Assembly (NCBI GenBank): GCA_016110215.1
Contig: JADWQD010000002.1
Location: forward strand, 2,790,001-2,854,000
DNA: 64,000 nt
Origin: Capronia americana
Lineage: Eukaryota > Ascomycota > Eurotiomycetes > Chaetothyriales > Herpotrichiellaceae
Direction of reading: 5' to 3'
This document shows, piece after piece, positions 34,007 to 44,520 of this stretch. A program made the position numbers and the translations under genes. The notes under the pieces are model-generated. The model saw nothing but the letters and a program-made list of their open reading frames with translations, did no database searches and was not told the origin of the DNA. Numbering within the stretch: the stretch's first letter is position 1; every line of letters begins with the position of its first letter.

Positions 34007-35791
34007 ATGTCTCGCCGACCAGGCAATGACAGGGCGGCTCAAAATGCCCAAACCCTCAAAGCCTTGGTCAAACTTGAAGGAAACAAGATGTGCGCGGATT
34101 GTAAGAGGAACAAACACCCGCGATGGGCCAGTTGGAACCTGGGAGTCTTTGTCTGCATTCGCTGCTCAGGAATACACCGGGGGATGGGAACTCATATCAG
34201 CCGAGTCAAGTCGGTAGATCTTGATGCGTGGACGGATGAACAACTACAGAGTGTGCTCAAATGGGGTAATGCAAGGGCGAACAAGTACTGGGAGGCAAAG
34301 CTGGCTGCAGGGCACGTGCCGTCAGAGGCAAAGATCGAGAACTTCATCCGCACCAAGTACGAGTCCAAGAGATGGGTGATGGATGGACCCATGCCCGATC
34401 CCTCAACCTTAGACGCAGAAGGCGACGATAACGTGCCGCTCAGCATTGTGCAGGAGAAGGCCAAAATCGAAAGATCAGCTTCTCAGCGACAAGCCCCAAG
34501 CCAGCCACCTCCGCAGCCTCGTCAAGCGGCGAATGTGAATCTCTTCGATGACCTCGCACCAGCACCGCCGGCCAGACCAAGCACAGCTGATATCCCAGCG
34601 TCGAGGCCAACACGAACTGCCCCGCCAGCTCCAGCTCCAGCTCCGAAACCTGCAGCCAAACCGCAAGACTCTCTACTGGGTTTGGACTTCTTCGGAGGCT
34701 CATCCACTGCCGGCATCGGCCGTCCTTCGAGCGCGGCTTCTAATCCTACGACCGGTACAAACAGCAGAGGAGACCTGAAGAACTCCATCTTATCATTATA
34801 CGCCAGTGCACCTAAGCCTCAACCAGCACCGCAGCCACAGCACGATCGGCAACCGTCATTTGGTGGAATGCCAGCTGCAAAGCAGGATGCATTTGGTGGA
34901 CTTGCCGATGCTTTCAGTGGGTTGAGCTTCCCCGGCACGACCACTACCACCGCCAAACCTCCTGCCCCACAGCCTTCTTCAGCCTTTTCCGGCTTCGGTA
35001 GCCTGAGCAGCCCTGTCACAGGATCGAAGGCAACCCCATCTGCGCCTCAAGTTACCTCCCCACCTCCTTTGAGTGGAGGCGGCTTCTTTGACAGCTTCCC
35101 ATCCAAGGCACCTGCGGTAAAGCCAACAGTTACATCACCATCAGCTCTGAACGGATTGGACTTTTCCTTCACTCAACGAGCACCACCCCCACAGCCAGCG
35201 GCAGCGCCTGTGCCGAAGCCCGCTGCCCCATCAATTCCTGCTGATCTGTTCGCAGCAGACGACTTTGGTGGGTTTGCCAGCTCTACATCTGTCTCGCCTC
35301 CCAGGCCAGCTCCGGCTCCAGCTCCAGCTCCGGCTCCTCAGGTTATTTCACCCGTCGGCAGCCAGTCGGCATTCAGTTCGCCTTTCAATTTGTCTTCTCA
35401 GCCAGCACCGGCATCAGTGCCCGCCCCTGCGCCACAACCATTCAAAGCACCAGTTGTTCCGCAAAGCAATTCATCCATGTTTGACCCTTGGTCTTCAGCC
35501 ACCGATAGCAGTCCATGGGGAGCACCGGAGCCGGCGCCTGCCAAGCCAGTGCAGCCCAAGGTTGATCTAGGGAAAGTACCGTCACGCATTACGCCGAACG
35601 ATATTGCTGGAGGATGGGGTGAGCCAATTTCTTCGAGCAATAAACCAGTGCGGCAAGCGTCCGTTACGGCGGATGAAGATTTTGGAGGATGGACATCGGC
35701 ATCTACGACACAGACACCGGTTGCTCCTCCCTCGAAGCCCAGTGGTGGATTTGGCGGCGGCCCTGATCCGTTTGATAACCCATGGGGTTAG
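34007..35791 (+). CDS. ArfGAP protein (SMAP/Age2-like) with long Pro/Ala-rich tail
   Basis: One exon of 594 residues. Residues ~16-135 form an ArfGAP domain: zinc finger CADC...CIRC (C29, C32, C50, C53) followed by GIHRGMG with the arginine finger (R58), then HISRVKSVDLD. This domain stimulates GTP hydrolysis by Arf GTPases, ending vesicle-coat cycles at the Golgi or endosomes. The remaining 450 residues are low-complexity Pro, Ala, Ser and Gln, with many FG, FGG and DF/DPF-type short motifs and the end DPFDNPWG; such motifs bind clathrin adaptor appendages and EH or similar domains, so a role in clathrin-linked traffic is inferred. A Pro-Ala dipeptide run near 430-445 (PAPAPAPAPAP) is repetitive. 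Start context CACAATGTC is good. Confidence 0.92.
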   Translation: MSRRPGNDRAAQNAQTLKALVKLEGNKMCADCKRNKHPRWASWNLGVFVCIRCSGIHRGMGTHISRVKSVDLDAWTDEQLQSVLKWGNARANKYWEAKLAAGHVPSEAKIENFIRTKYESKRWVMDGPMPDPSTLDAEGDDNVPLSIVQEKAKIERSASQRQAPSQPPPQPRQAANVNLFDDLAPAPPARPSTADIPASRPTRTAPPAPAPAPKPAAKPQDSLLGLDFFGGSSTAGIGRPSSAASNPTTGTNSRGDLKNSILSLYASAPKPQPAPQPQHDRQPSFGGMPAAKQDAFGGLADAFSGLSFPGTTTTTAKPPAPQPSSAFSGFGSLSSPVTGSKATPSAPQVTSPPPLSGGGFFDSFPSKAPAVKPTVTSPSALNGLDFSFTQRAPPPQPAAAPVPKPAAPSIPADLFAADDFGGFASSTSVSPPRPAPAPAPAPAPQVISPVGSQSAFSSPFNLSSQPAPASVPAPAPQPFKAPVVPQSNSSMFDPWSSATDSSPWGAPEPAPAKPVQPKVDLGKVPSRITPNDIAGGWGEPISSSNKPVRQASVTADEDFGGWTSASTTQTPVAPPSKPSGGFGGGPDPFDNPWG

Positions 35792-36779
35792 GTCTCGACC
35801 GCGATGCATGCATGGCGATGTTTGGGCGTGGGTCGTGGGCGATGAAGAATGAATACATGTCGACGGCGTTTACACCCGATAGCATCTAGATAGCAACAAA
35901 AGGCAGCACGCAGTCACGCACGATGATAGTCAATGAATAATTGCCGCTTGGCAGACTCAGGAGCATTTGACCGTCAGTTGAGTGGAGGATTAGCGGATAA
36001 GGAGAATTACAGTTGACGAATGAGGGCGTGGCAATCAGCGCCACCGATCAAGGCACAGCCGTCAATCCAACAAGGATACGGGCTTGCAATTCCACCAATT
36101 CCACCATTGGATGACAGCAGCGCGGCTGCTTGCCTGCTTGCACTATGATCCCATCCACACCCTCCTCCTGGCTCAACCACCGACGTCTGCATTTAGAAGA
36201 CTGACACCTGCCCTGAGTAACCACAGGCTTGACTTGCCTGTCAAAGTCGTTGATTTTCCGAGTTCCGTATCTTCAGCTTCCCCCGTGCCCGACTCGACCA
36301 CAGCACCGCATGGCTCAGACACTGTCTCCGCGTTTCACTCGATGATCTCAGTTGCTGTGTCTTCACGCACCGTCCACCACAATCGCTTTCCCTCCGCTAC
36401 GAACCCCTGCCGACGGGCGCCCGACCTCGATTAGCACTTCTAGGTTCTCCTGACTATCCTATCTCCGCAAGACCGCAGTCCGATGATCGTAGGAGTCCCT
36501 CCCGGAGCACGACCCTGCCGGCGATTGTGCGCAGGAGGTGGGCCAGGAGGGGAGGCTGCGGCCTGCTTATCGAAGCGCATACAATAAGAAAGGACGTTTC
36601 GGCTCTGGAGACCCTAGCGGCTCCCGGTCCGCTCCATGCAGGTTCGTTGACAATCCAGATGTGGGAGCAGCCGGATCAGAGGCCGAAGTGACTGACACAG
36701 TGACTCTTGCCAGACTTCAACCCGGAGCCGAGACACAGGTGCGAGCTTCGCTGCTCGCCAAAGGGGGCACCTGCCCCAG
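35792..36779. other. Intergenic plus unresolved 5' end of the Zds gene
   Basis: About 990 bp. The 36100-36779 part probably contains the leader and at least one first exon or 5' intron of the Zds gene, since the Zds frame is closed by a TGA at 36693 and has no ATG before 36780. Candidate first-exon ATGs are at 36483, 36635 and 36659. I could not choose one with consistent splicing phase. Confidence 0.45.
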
Positions 36780-39519
36780 TTGTCGATAAGTGATGAAAGT
36801 CACCATGTCACCGAGACAATCGGCTACCTCTACGACGATGATTCCGACCACGACTCTCGCCTTTCCGCCCACTACTCAAATTCGCATCATCATGCGAGTT
36901 CACAATTGCCTGTTAGAGTCAATGGCAATCATACGCCACAGGAAATAGTTCCCAGGAGCACACCGTCCATTCCGAACAGGCAGCTGCCCTTTCGAGATAT
37001 GCCAACCGACAGCGCTGTTCAACAACCAAACGGTGTCTCCCGGGGTTCTCCTAGCCAGGGCCATGCTTGGGACCACCAGAACCATAACCACACATCTTCC
37101 TCTCCGCCCGGCGGCTCGCGAGAACGTTCGGCTTCCGACACCGCTACCTCTTCTTTCCCTTTGAATGATATCGACTACGAGTCCAGTCCAGCTGGACTGG
37201 CGCAAGAGCTGAGCAATCTACAAGCATTGAGGCGCATGTCAATGCACGTGGGCGCCACAGATGATCCAGATCTGCCCCAGATCAACGCCGCCGGCATGCC
37301 GAGTGCGCCTAGTCCTACATCCAGCGAAGATGACTCGTCCAGGTTATTCTGGGTCCCGGCTCGACTACACCCCGAACTCGCGCCAAAGGAATTCAAGACA
37401 TTTCTGGAGGGCAAGGCGGAGCAAATCCGAAGAAGGTCCGGTGAACTATCTGCATTCACAAGTCCAACGTCCTCGAGATCGAGTTCACTTAGTACTGAAG
37501 GAGGCAACATCGGCCTGCGCAGGAAGAAGTCGATGCTGTCTCGCCAAATTGACAGTTCCGTAGGCTATCAAGACGGAGCGGACCGCTTGGAGCGAAAGAG
37601 ATCGCTTTCCCGAAGAACGAACCCGCAAGACCCAAATCTGCAAGAGCTGGAAAACCTGGTTTCAAATACTCCGTCTTTGTCAAGGACAAGTTTGGAACCT
37701 TCGTCGGAAGATGATACCGGAGATATCATTCTGCCATCAGTGCCTGGGTCCAGCCTGAAGAGGTCGACTCGGACCACCTACCGACGAGGTGGGAGCGTCA
37801 AAGTCAGAGGAGATCGTGGAACTTATGCTCAACGCGCCGCAAGAAGAGTCGCGGCTGGAAGTCCTTCAGGAAGCAGGCCCGAATCGCCTGAGGCCAATGT
37901 TCCGGGCATTCCTCCACTGCCGAACCTGTCCATGGACGTGCCGAACCTGGCACAGACACTGAAGGACCCCTCGCACGCATCGAGCGTTGCTAAGGCTCTA
38001 CCCACGAATTTTTCCAGACCAGCAACGGCGTCTTCAGCAGGCGCGAGCTCTTCTGTGCCAACAACGTTTGACTCTGTACTCGGCTATGATGACGCGAAAC
38101 GAACAAACACAGCGAGCATGTCAGACATGCGAAAGTCCCCACCTCCAGCAAGGTCGCCGCCCTCGACCGTCACATCCTTTGAGCGCAAGCCTGTACCGCA
38201 GATAGTGGAAACGCCCCCACCACCGGAAAGCCCCCAGATACCTGTTCAGCCACCGCGCTCCTCTTCAATGACCGCTCCGCCCGTGCAGCAACCAATGCGC
38301 CATCCAGAAAGGGTGTCATCCCGCGAAGATACCAGGAGCAGGGCGATTTCACCGCAAAGGCCGCTAATGCCTTCCAAGGGCTCCATGCCCTCAATCACCC
38401 CGCGAGCACCATCACCAAACACGATGCCTCCCCCAAATAGACCGTCACTCAGCCTTGAACAACCTTCTCCTCTGCCTGGTAATGACACAAATACAAGTAA
38501 TCTGTCCTTCATTCCGACCTTGACCGTTGACAAGCGAGCCGATCACAAAAAGAAGGAGGAGACTAAGAAGTCTAGCTGGAGCTGGCTGTTGGGCAAAGAA
38601 GACGGTGACAAGGAGAAGCCGGAAAAGCCCAAGGCCAAAATCTCGAAACCTCCTCAGACGCACGACAACACCCGTCTTGACGTGCTCCAGACATCCATCG
38701 ACGGCGGTGGCAAGGGGCGTGAAAGTCTGGTGCTGGATCGGGAGCACCTGAAACTCGACGAGGAGCGCAAGAGGGAAAGCCAGCGCAAGGCGTCAGGGAG
38801 CGACAAAAAGGAGAAAGAAGGTCTCTTTTCCTCCATCTTCGGAGGCAAGAAGGCCAAGGGGGAGAAAGAAAGCTCGAAGAAGCATCGCGACCGAGGGTTG
38901 TCGCCCGAGCCACCGTATCGAGAACTGAAACCCGACATTGATTATAACTGGACCCGATTTTCTATCCTGGAAGAAAGAGCCATCTACCGCATGGCACATA
39001 TCAAGCTCGCCAACCCTCGCCGCGCACTATATTCGCAGGTGCTGCTCAGTAATTTCATGTACAGTTATTTGGCAAAAGTTCAGCAGATGCACCCACAGAT
39101 GAATCTTCCTACGAGTGCTAAGCAGCAACGAAAGCAGCAGCAGAAGGACCAGGCTCATCAGCCAGACGAGTATGTCCAGTACCAGCGGTATCAGCAGGTG
39201 AGTTTCTCGATCTTCTGTGACTGAAGATCGTGCATTGACATGTTTACAGCAACAAGCCGAGCAACAGCCACAGGTTGAACAACAGTATGCTGCTCAATCG
39301 GACACGGGCAATGATGCCTCTGGCTACGACTTCGATGCTGCGGTTTCACGACCTAGCTCCCGGGGAAGCAAGCACTCGGTGGAAAGTAATGGATCACTTG
39401 GGAGCAGTGCGGGTGGATACAACCAACAACACTATCACAAGAATCCGCAAGTGCAACAGCAGCAGGGATCGCATCAAGGCGGATCTCGTCTGGACGAAGA
39501 TGACGACGACATGTGGTGA
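36780..39519 (+). CDS. Zds1/Zds2-like regulator of PP2A-Cdc55 (5' end unresolved)
   Basis: Two confident exons (36780-39197, 39250-39519; 52-nt intron with GTGAGT donor) give at least 895 residues; the real start is in an upstream exon. The reading begins LSISDESHHVTETIGYLYDD, close to the conserved fungal Zds N-terminus, and its C-terminal region holds the Zds_C domain: ELKPDIDYNWTRFSILEE, RAIYRMAHIKLANPRR, VLLSNFMYSYLAKV. Between these are ~600 residues of Ser/Pro/Arg-rich low complexity with likely phosphorylation sites, plus a run of Lys/Glu/Asp near 620-700. The tail is Gln-rich and ends DDDDMW. In yeast, Zds proteins bind PP2A-Cdc55 and regulate mitotic exit, polarity and mRNA export. 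Conservation elsewhere in fungi suggests the same role. The start used is a frame limit, not an initiation codon. Confidence 0.85.
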
Positions 39520-40364
39520 TAATTGAGCGAAGTCTGAATGAGTAGGAGCTGTTTCTGTCCGTACGTCCAGCGCGAAGTCTGCTGCTTGTACCACGGGACA
39601 ATATACTTTTCAAAGCTTTCGTGCTTGAAGCGCTTTCTTTTGTTGGGCTTCTAGCATAGCGGGCAGCTTGGGGGAATATATATGGGTATGACGGATAATT
39701 TCGAAGCAAGCAATGACACGATGACATTTTCCAGCGCGATACGCCATGTGCGGTTGGGAACAGCTCGGTCAATATAAGCCGCCAGCCTGTGTACATACTG
39801 TAAATCGTTCCAGGTGAGATGGTTTTATGGGCGGCAGCGGCTAAGCCTTATGACGTGTTCCGGGGCGTCCAAGGTTCACGGGATTGTCTCGTACATAGTG
39901 ACACTGACCATCGATATACACTTTGTTTCTCCTCCACGCAGTCGTCATACCCACGCCTCCTTTCATATCCGACAGGACCGCCTACCACTACTGACAGTGA
40001 GCCGTCCTCGAACCTCTAAAGGCACTGCAACGACCGAGTTCGATCATCCCAACCCGCCCGGCTCGTACCCCCGAACACTACGCTCTGGTGCCCGTGCCAC
40101 TGTACCTGATCGGAACAAGACCACAGATTTCTCCCGTCCTCACCGGACTGCGACGTCCATAGTCACGACCGAGCGCAGCAGTCTACTGTGGAAGAGCTAG
40201 ACACACACAACAGAGAGCGTCGGCCTAACAGCAAGACAACCACGACTGGGACCAGCGCAAGAGCAGGACAATCACGACCGAGACCAGCGCAAGAGGAAGG
40301 ACAGATCGCAATCGCAATCAAGAAACACAATAGAATAGACAATCCTTGGACAACATAGCCCAGC
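39520..40364. other. Intergenic; SNARE gene leader
   Basis: About 845 bp. The part before the SNARE ATG carries a two-copy direct repeat (see separate entry). No other gene recognised. Confidence 0.5.
40236..40300 (+). repeat. Two-copy direct repeat (~32 bp) in leader of SNARE gene
   Basis: Two adjacent near-identical units (40236-40267 and 40268-40300), each spanning ACAA(C/T)CACGAC(T/C)G(G/A)G and then ACCAGCGCAAGAG, lie within 130 bp upstream of the ATG at 40365. They could be in the 5' leader of that gene. Confidence 0.75.
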
Positions 40365-40794
40365 ATGTCCGACGCCTACGCGCGCGAAGAGTAAGTTGAC
40401 TGAATCCCGGCCCGCACCCCCCGACCGTCGTCACCCTCACCCTTCAAATCTGAGATTCGCTTCGGTATATAACTTCTCCCGCCTCCTCGCTGATGAACCA
40501 CCTCCCAGGCAAAACAATGCGCTCCTCACGTCGCTCAGCCAAAAGACCTCAGCCCTCAAACACATCACGCTAGACATCTATGACAACGCGCGCAACCAGA
40601 GCACGCTGGACTCGACGAACGAGGTCTTCAGCAGCATGAGCACCAACATCCGCGGGAGTGCGGGCCGGTTGACGCGCATGGCCAGGCAGGGCGATCGGGT
40701 GGCCGTGCTGAAGATCGCGGGCGTGGTCGTGGTTGCGGGCTTGCTTGTCTGGTGGGTGGGCGGATGGATTCTGGGCCTGTTGTTGGGGCGGTAG
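40365..40794 (+). CDS. Sft1/Bet1-type Qc-SNARE
   Basis: Two exons (40365-40390, 40509-40794) joined over a 118-nt intron give 103 residues. The short N-terminus MSDAYAREEQNNALL leads directly into one SNARE helix (ALKHITLDIYDNARNQ to RGSAGRLTRMARQG), a ~20-residue transmembrane segment (IAGVVVVAGLLVWWVGGWIL) and nothing after it, the plan of a small tail-anchored Qc-SNARE such as Sft1 or Bet1. The N-x-STLDSTNEVFSSM stretch is characteristic. Such proteins act in Golgi or ER-to-Golgi vesicle fusion. I favour Sft1-type from the length and the LTRMARQGDR end, but a Bet1-type assignment is not excluded. Confidence 0.85.
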
Positions 40795-41655
40795 TAGGGA
40801 AGGAGCATGACGGGGAAGAAAAGTAAGGGGAGATAGACAAAGTGAGGCGCGTGAGGAACGTGAGGAACGTGGATAAGTCAATGGTCGAGCCAGGTAGGTG
40901 CTTATGGTGGGTGCAGGAAGGGAAGAAGAACGAGAAGAATCGACAAGGCGAGTGTGAGCACTGCTTGCTGCTTGTACAGTACAGATCGTTGAAGCGCCCC
41001 GGGGGGGGCTTTTCTCTACATTGAGCGCGCGAGCGAGCGGCGTATGGAATTATATATTACAACCATAGGGCGAGCCTATCTACGGTATACGTGTACAGAG
41101 GACCCGGTGATGAATACCTGATGCGAATATGTGTATTCATGTGTTTCACGTTCGTAATACCATCCCTTCCTAGGTACTGTATATATGCATGCGCGTCCCA
41201 CGACGTGGTGGCAGTCAGGCACTCCGTACTGTTGACGACTTGACGGTAATCCGTGCCCTGCCTCTTCGTCCGTCGCACAGTACCTTTCAGGGTGACGACG
41301 TAGACACTTCGCGATGGCTGGCGACGAAGGTGGTCTGCCAGGAACAATACCACAAGTGTCAAGGCGGGGTGAGTCCTGGCCGGCGAGTCTACAGTAGCGA
41401 CCAAGAACAAGATTGTATGCATCATGGCATTAAGGGTTCTGTATCCCCCCCTTCGGTTGTACATGAAGAAGCGCTCTGGCGCTCTGGCGCCTTCTATGAT
41501 TGTGGCACCCCGTTTTGATGTCCATGCCGTGTCCCTCTCAAAACGCCAATGGAACAATAGAAGCCAAATCCCAATCCCGATGCCAATGCCAATGCCATCC
41601 CAAACCAGACCAAAGCAAACCGAATGCCGCAGACATAAGGAAATTCGTAAAGTCT
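40795..41655. other. Convergent intergenic region
   Basis: About 860 bp between the convergent SNARE and TFIIE-alpha genes, with 3' untranslated regions on each side. It has simple runs (for example CCAATGCCAATGCCA near 41582) but no gene. Confidence 0.5.
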
Positions 41656-42753
41656 TCAAACCGCGTCTTCAAAGTCTTCGTTGTCATCGCTGTCGTCCTG
41701 GAATGCGACGCTGTGTTCTCTCTTCACGCCAGCCACCGGAGGCGCTTCCACCTCGACGTCCTCAAAATCCCCTTCATCTTCGTTGTCCATGTCATCTGCC
41801 CCAGATTCATCTGACGGTGCCATGGCAGTGCCGTTGGCGCCTGCTCCTCCTTCACCAAGATCAGATGCCGAGGCGTTGTTATTGTTGTGTAGTGTGTTTG
41901 TGATCCAGTCTGGTAGCTGGTTCTGCTGGGCGAGCTGCTTGCGTCTGTGTTCGCGGCGCTCGGCTTCTTCTCTCTCCTGGTCTTCAGTCGTCGTGAGGCT
42001 GACGGTGAGGTTCTCCGACTTGACGAGCTCGGGTTGTCCATGTTTCTTGACGTTGAAGCCCGGTCGGTTGAGAGTCATGTATTGAGTTTCGGCTGTGTCC
42101 TGCCGTCCGCTGCCATGAGGGCGAGGAACATATTTTCTTCTGTCCCACGCGCTCTGGAAGTCGTTTTCGGGTATGTCTTGCCGGTCGATCTTGAGGATCA
42201 TGGCGTCGAATTTTTTGAGCTGGTCATTCAGCTTGCGGATCTTCTCGTGGTTGCTTCTGTCCAGGTTCGTCCGTGCTGCCAGCTCGTTCTGTACGAGGGT
42301 GGCGCCGCATCTGTCGCAGTAGAAGCCGTCCTCGTTGACTTTGTCAAGGATCTCGAGTTCTTCGTATTCAGCTTTGCAGCGAGGGCAGCGCCAGTCTTTC
42401 CGCTTGGTGTTCTCATCTTGCTGGTAGAGGGCCTCGACTTTCTTGCGCAGCTTCGCGATCTTGTACTTGATGGCGTCGATCGCAGGGTGGAAGGGACAGT
42501 AGTAGTACTCTCGAGAGGAAGGCCTCGCGCCGGTGACTTTCTGTTCGGCTCTGGCTCCCGTGGAGATCAGGCGGGCGTTGCGGAGAGGGTTCAACAGTGC
42601 GCGGATGTCTTTGGGTTGTGATTGCAGCAGGAGGTTCAGATCATCCATCTGGAGCACCGAGTGTAAGAGGATGGCGTCGATGATGAGGATTTGTTTAGGG
42701 TGCGGGAAGAAGGTCCGCACGGCCGTCCTCAGGAGCTCTTTGGCGGCCTCCAT
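41656..42753 (-). CDS. tfa1: TFIIE alpha subunit (general transcription factor)
   Basis: One exon of 365 residues. The N-terminus (residues ~1-90, LLRTAVRTFFPHPKQILI to LLNPLRNARLIS) is the winged-helix domain of TFIIE-alpha; residues ~122-152 form the zinc ribbon with CPRC and CDRC pairs. A basic helical region and an acidic C-terminal tail follow (DEGDFEDVEVE, DDSDDNEDFEDAV), as in the family, where the acidic tail contacts TFIIH. The protein acts in pol II initiation by recruiting and regulating TFIIH. Its start codon is only 9 nt past the stop of the upstream same-strand reading frame at 42763, so its own promoter has no normal intergenic space. Confidence 0.93.
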   Translation of the reverse strand: MEAAKELLRTAVRTFFPHPKQILIIDAILLHSVLQMDDLNLLLQSQPKDIRALLNPLRNARLISTGARAEQKVTGARPSSREYYYCPFHPAIDAIKYKIAKLRKKVEALYQQDENTKRKDWRCPRCKAEYEELEILDKVNEDGFYCDRCGATLVQNELAARTNLDRSNHEKIRKLNDQLKKFDAMILKIDRQDIPENDFQSAWDRRKYVPRPHGSGRQDTAETQYMTLNRPGFNVKKHGQPELVKSENLTVSLTTTEDQEREEAERREHRRKQLAQQNQLPDWITNTLHNNNNASASDLGEGGAGANGTAMAPSDESGADDMDNEDEGDFEDVEVEAPPVAGVKREHSVAFQDDSDDNEDFEDAV

Positions 42754-42762
42754 AGCTAGTTG

Positions 42763-43445
42763 CTATGGTTGTTGGGAGGGAAGAAGAGAGGAGTTGAGGA
42801 TGTCCATGTACATGACATCGATCTCGTTCGGGTCCAGGCCTGCTGCAACCGCCTGGTCACGTGCTTTGTTGTATGCCGCGAGGATTGTGTCAACTCTGCC
42901 AAGGGCTTATGTCAGCATGCTGGTTGCGGACGCACAAAGGAAGGTCATTATGTAGGTATTACTCACTCCTCTTGTTGTGCTCCAGGAGCACGCCCACTCC
43001 CAACTGGCTCAACGCCAGCCGATGGTGTCCCAGAAGACACCCGAGAAAACCGCGTTGTAGCAGCTGATGGTGCCCGAGAAGACGGCCGCGACCACACGAC
43101 GGAAGACGGCTCGTTGGTGCTAGATGGCACCCGGGACGCAACAGGGGAGGAGAGGGCGAGGCTGATGGTGCCAACAGGCACCCCGGAGACAACGACTATT
43201 GTTGCGCTCGATGGCGCTCGGGAGCTTTTCCCAGATAGGGAGGGAGGGAGAGGGGTGTTGGTGGCCTCGGCCACCGCCGCTTCAACTGGCTCCTAACCAG
43301 TTGTTGGCGCTGGGGATGCCACCCTTGACATGGGCGGCGTTGGGATGTGGTGGGAGGAGGTAGGCACCGGCAAGACAACCGGGCGCGCAGCAGAAAGTTC
43401 GTCGTCGCCAGCAGCGCGGGAGCAGCGAGAGAAGAAACAGCCCAT
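42763..43445 (-). CDS. Hypothetical protein with MGCFFSRC acylation start, in-frame TAG unresolved
   Basis: Not recognised as a known family. Minus-strand gene beginning at the ATG at 43445. It reads MGCFFSRCSRAAGDDE, where Gly2 followed by Cys3 and Cys8 is a good N-myristoylation and palmitoylation signal for membrane attachment. The frame is broken by a single in-frame TAG at 43295-43293 (codon 51), then continues open in the same frame through a Ser/Pro/Ala-rich part to a GTGAGT donor at 42966. A 71-nt intron with a CTGAC branch site (42966-42896) leads to a short exon (42895-42763) encoding EVDTILAAYNKARDQAVA, then LDPNEIDVMYMDIL and the stop. If the TAG is removed by an intron (one candidate, weak, is 43367-43293, 75 nt) or is a sequence error, the protein is ~200 residues. 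The stop lies 9 nt before the TFIIE-alpha ATG. Confidence 0.55.
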
Positions 43446-44520
43446 ATTGGTGATGGTGTTGGAGGTGTTGTTAGTAATGGTGATGGTGACGGTGCTGGTG
43501 CTGGTGTTGGGCAGGAGGTTCTCTCAACAAGTAATCAGTATGGGCGATATAATAGAAGAAGAAGAGGAAAGACAGCTCAACGAGAAGAGAGAAAATGTTT
43601 TGGCCACGGTTGCTGCCCAGCGTGCCTACGATAGGACGGAACATCCCTGGCGCAAATGTGATTATAGTTTGCGCAGCCTTGCTATGCGCGGGTCTTCATG
43701 ACGAATCCCACTTCCCAGCCACCCAGCCACCGTCTATCCCCAACCCACCCTGCCCACCATGCGTAAAGAGCATTAATGCGCGAAATGCGCTGGGCGCAAT
43801 ACTAGAAATACATCGACTGTCAGCCATCTCGATGGCATGCAATGGTCTTCTGGAGATTAACGAGTTCTTTCGTTCAACATGATAATTGCTGGCAACAGAA
43901 AAGGCAAAGGATGCCATTGAGGGGAGGGAGGGGTGATTTGATATTGATCGTCATCTGGTCGCCAAAAGTGGCATGGGCGGGAAGCCAAACCAAACAGAGT
44001 TCGGAGATCGGAAGCGATGGCCGACAAATTCCAATTCATGGATCCACCGGTTTGCGCGGCCTGCTGTCGAACCCTACCTCTAGCGAGCTCTTTCTTTTCC
44101 TCGTCTGCTGGATGTGGAATACCCCGCCGTACAAGTTACTCGTGCGCCTGTCTGCTCTGCTCCGTCAGTCAAACAATGACTATGGCAGCTGTCTTTAGAC
44201 AGATGATCAGACATCTACGGCGGCAAAAATCGGTGCTTGGGTTTTCATCCAATTAGGTACAAGGTAGAAGTCGAGTGCAGCTAGGTCGCTGAGCAGCAGG
44301 GTTGAGCTGGGCGAGCTTTCTCCTGCGAGCACCTTGTGACTCGGTTAATAGACAATGGATCGCTCCAGAGTTTCTCTTTCTCGAATATAGGCTGCCACAG
44401 TAGTTGTTTAACCTTCTATCTTTACGAGCCTTGATCTGCCAGATAGTAGAGGTTCCAGCCACTCGTAATGCTGACAATGCCCAACTGACTTGAAATCCGA
44501 CGCTGCTTCTTTGCCACTAA
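43446..44520. other. Intergenic, GGT-rich upstream of MGCFF gene
   Basis: About 1.1 kb. The first 80 bp (43450-43520) carry GGTGATGGT-type trinucleotide repeats on the plus strand, likely in the leader of the minus-strand gene. The rest is featureless, with only short frames. It also covers the 3' end of the regulator gene at 44521. Confidence 0.45.

Noticed and set aside
41947..42621. Plus-strand frame opposite TFIIE-alpha
   Set aside because: Complementary to the conserved TFIIE-alpha coding region; no independent support.
42760..43296. Plus-strand frame with DGARE-like imperfect repeats
   Set aside because: It is the antisense shadow of the Ser/Pro/Ala-rich part of the minus-strand MGCFFSRC gene, which has better start, intron and end evidence.
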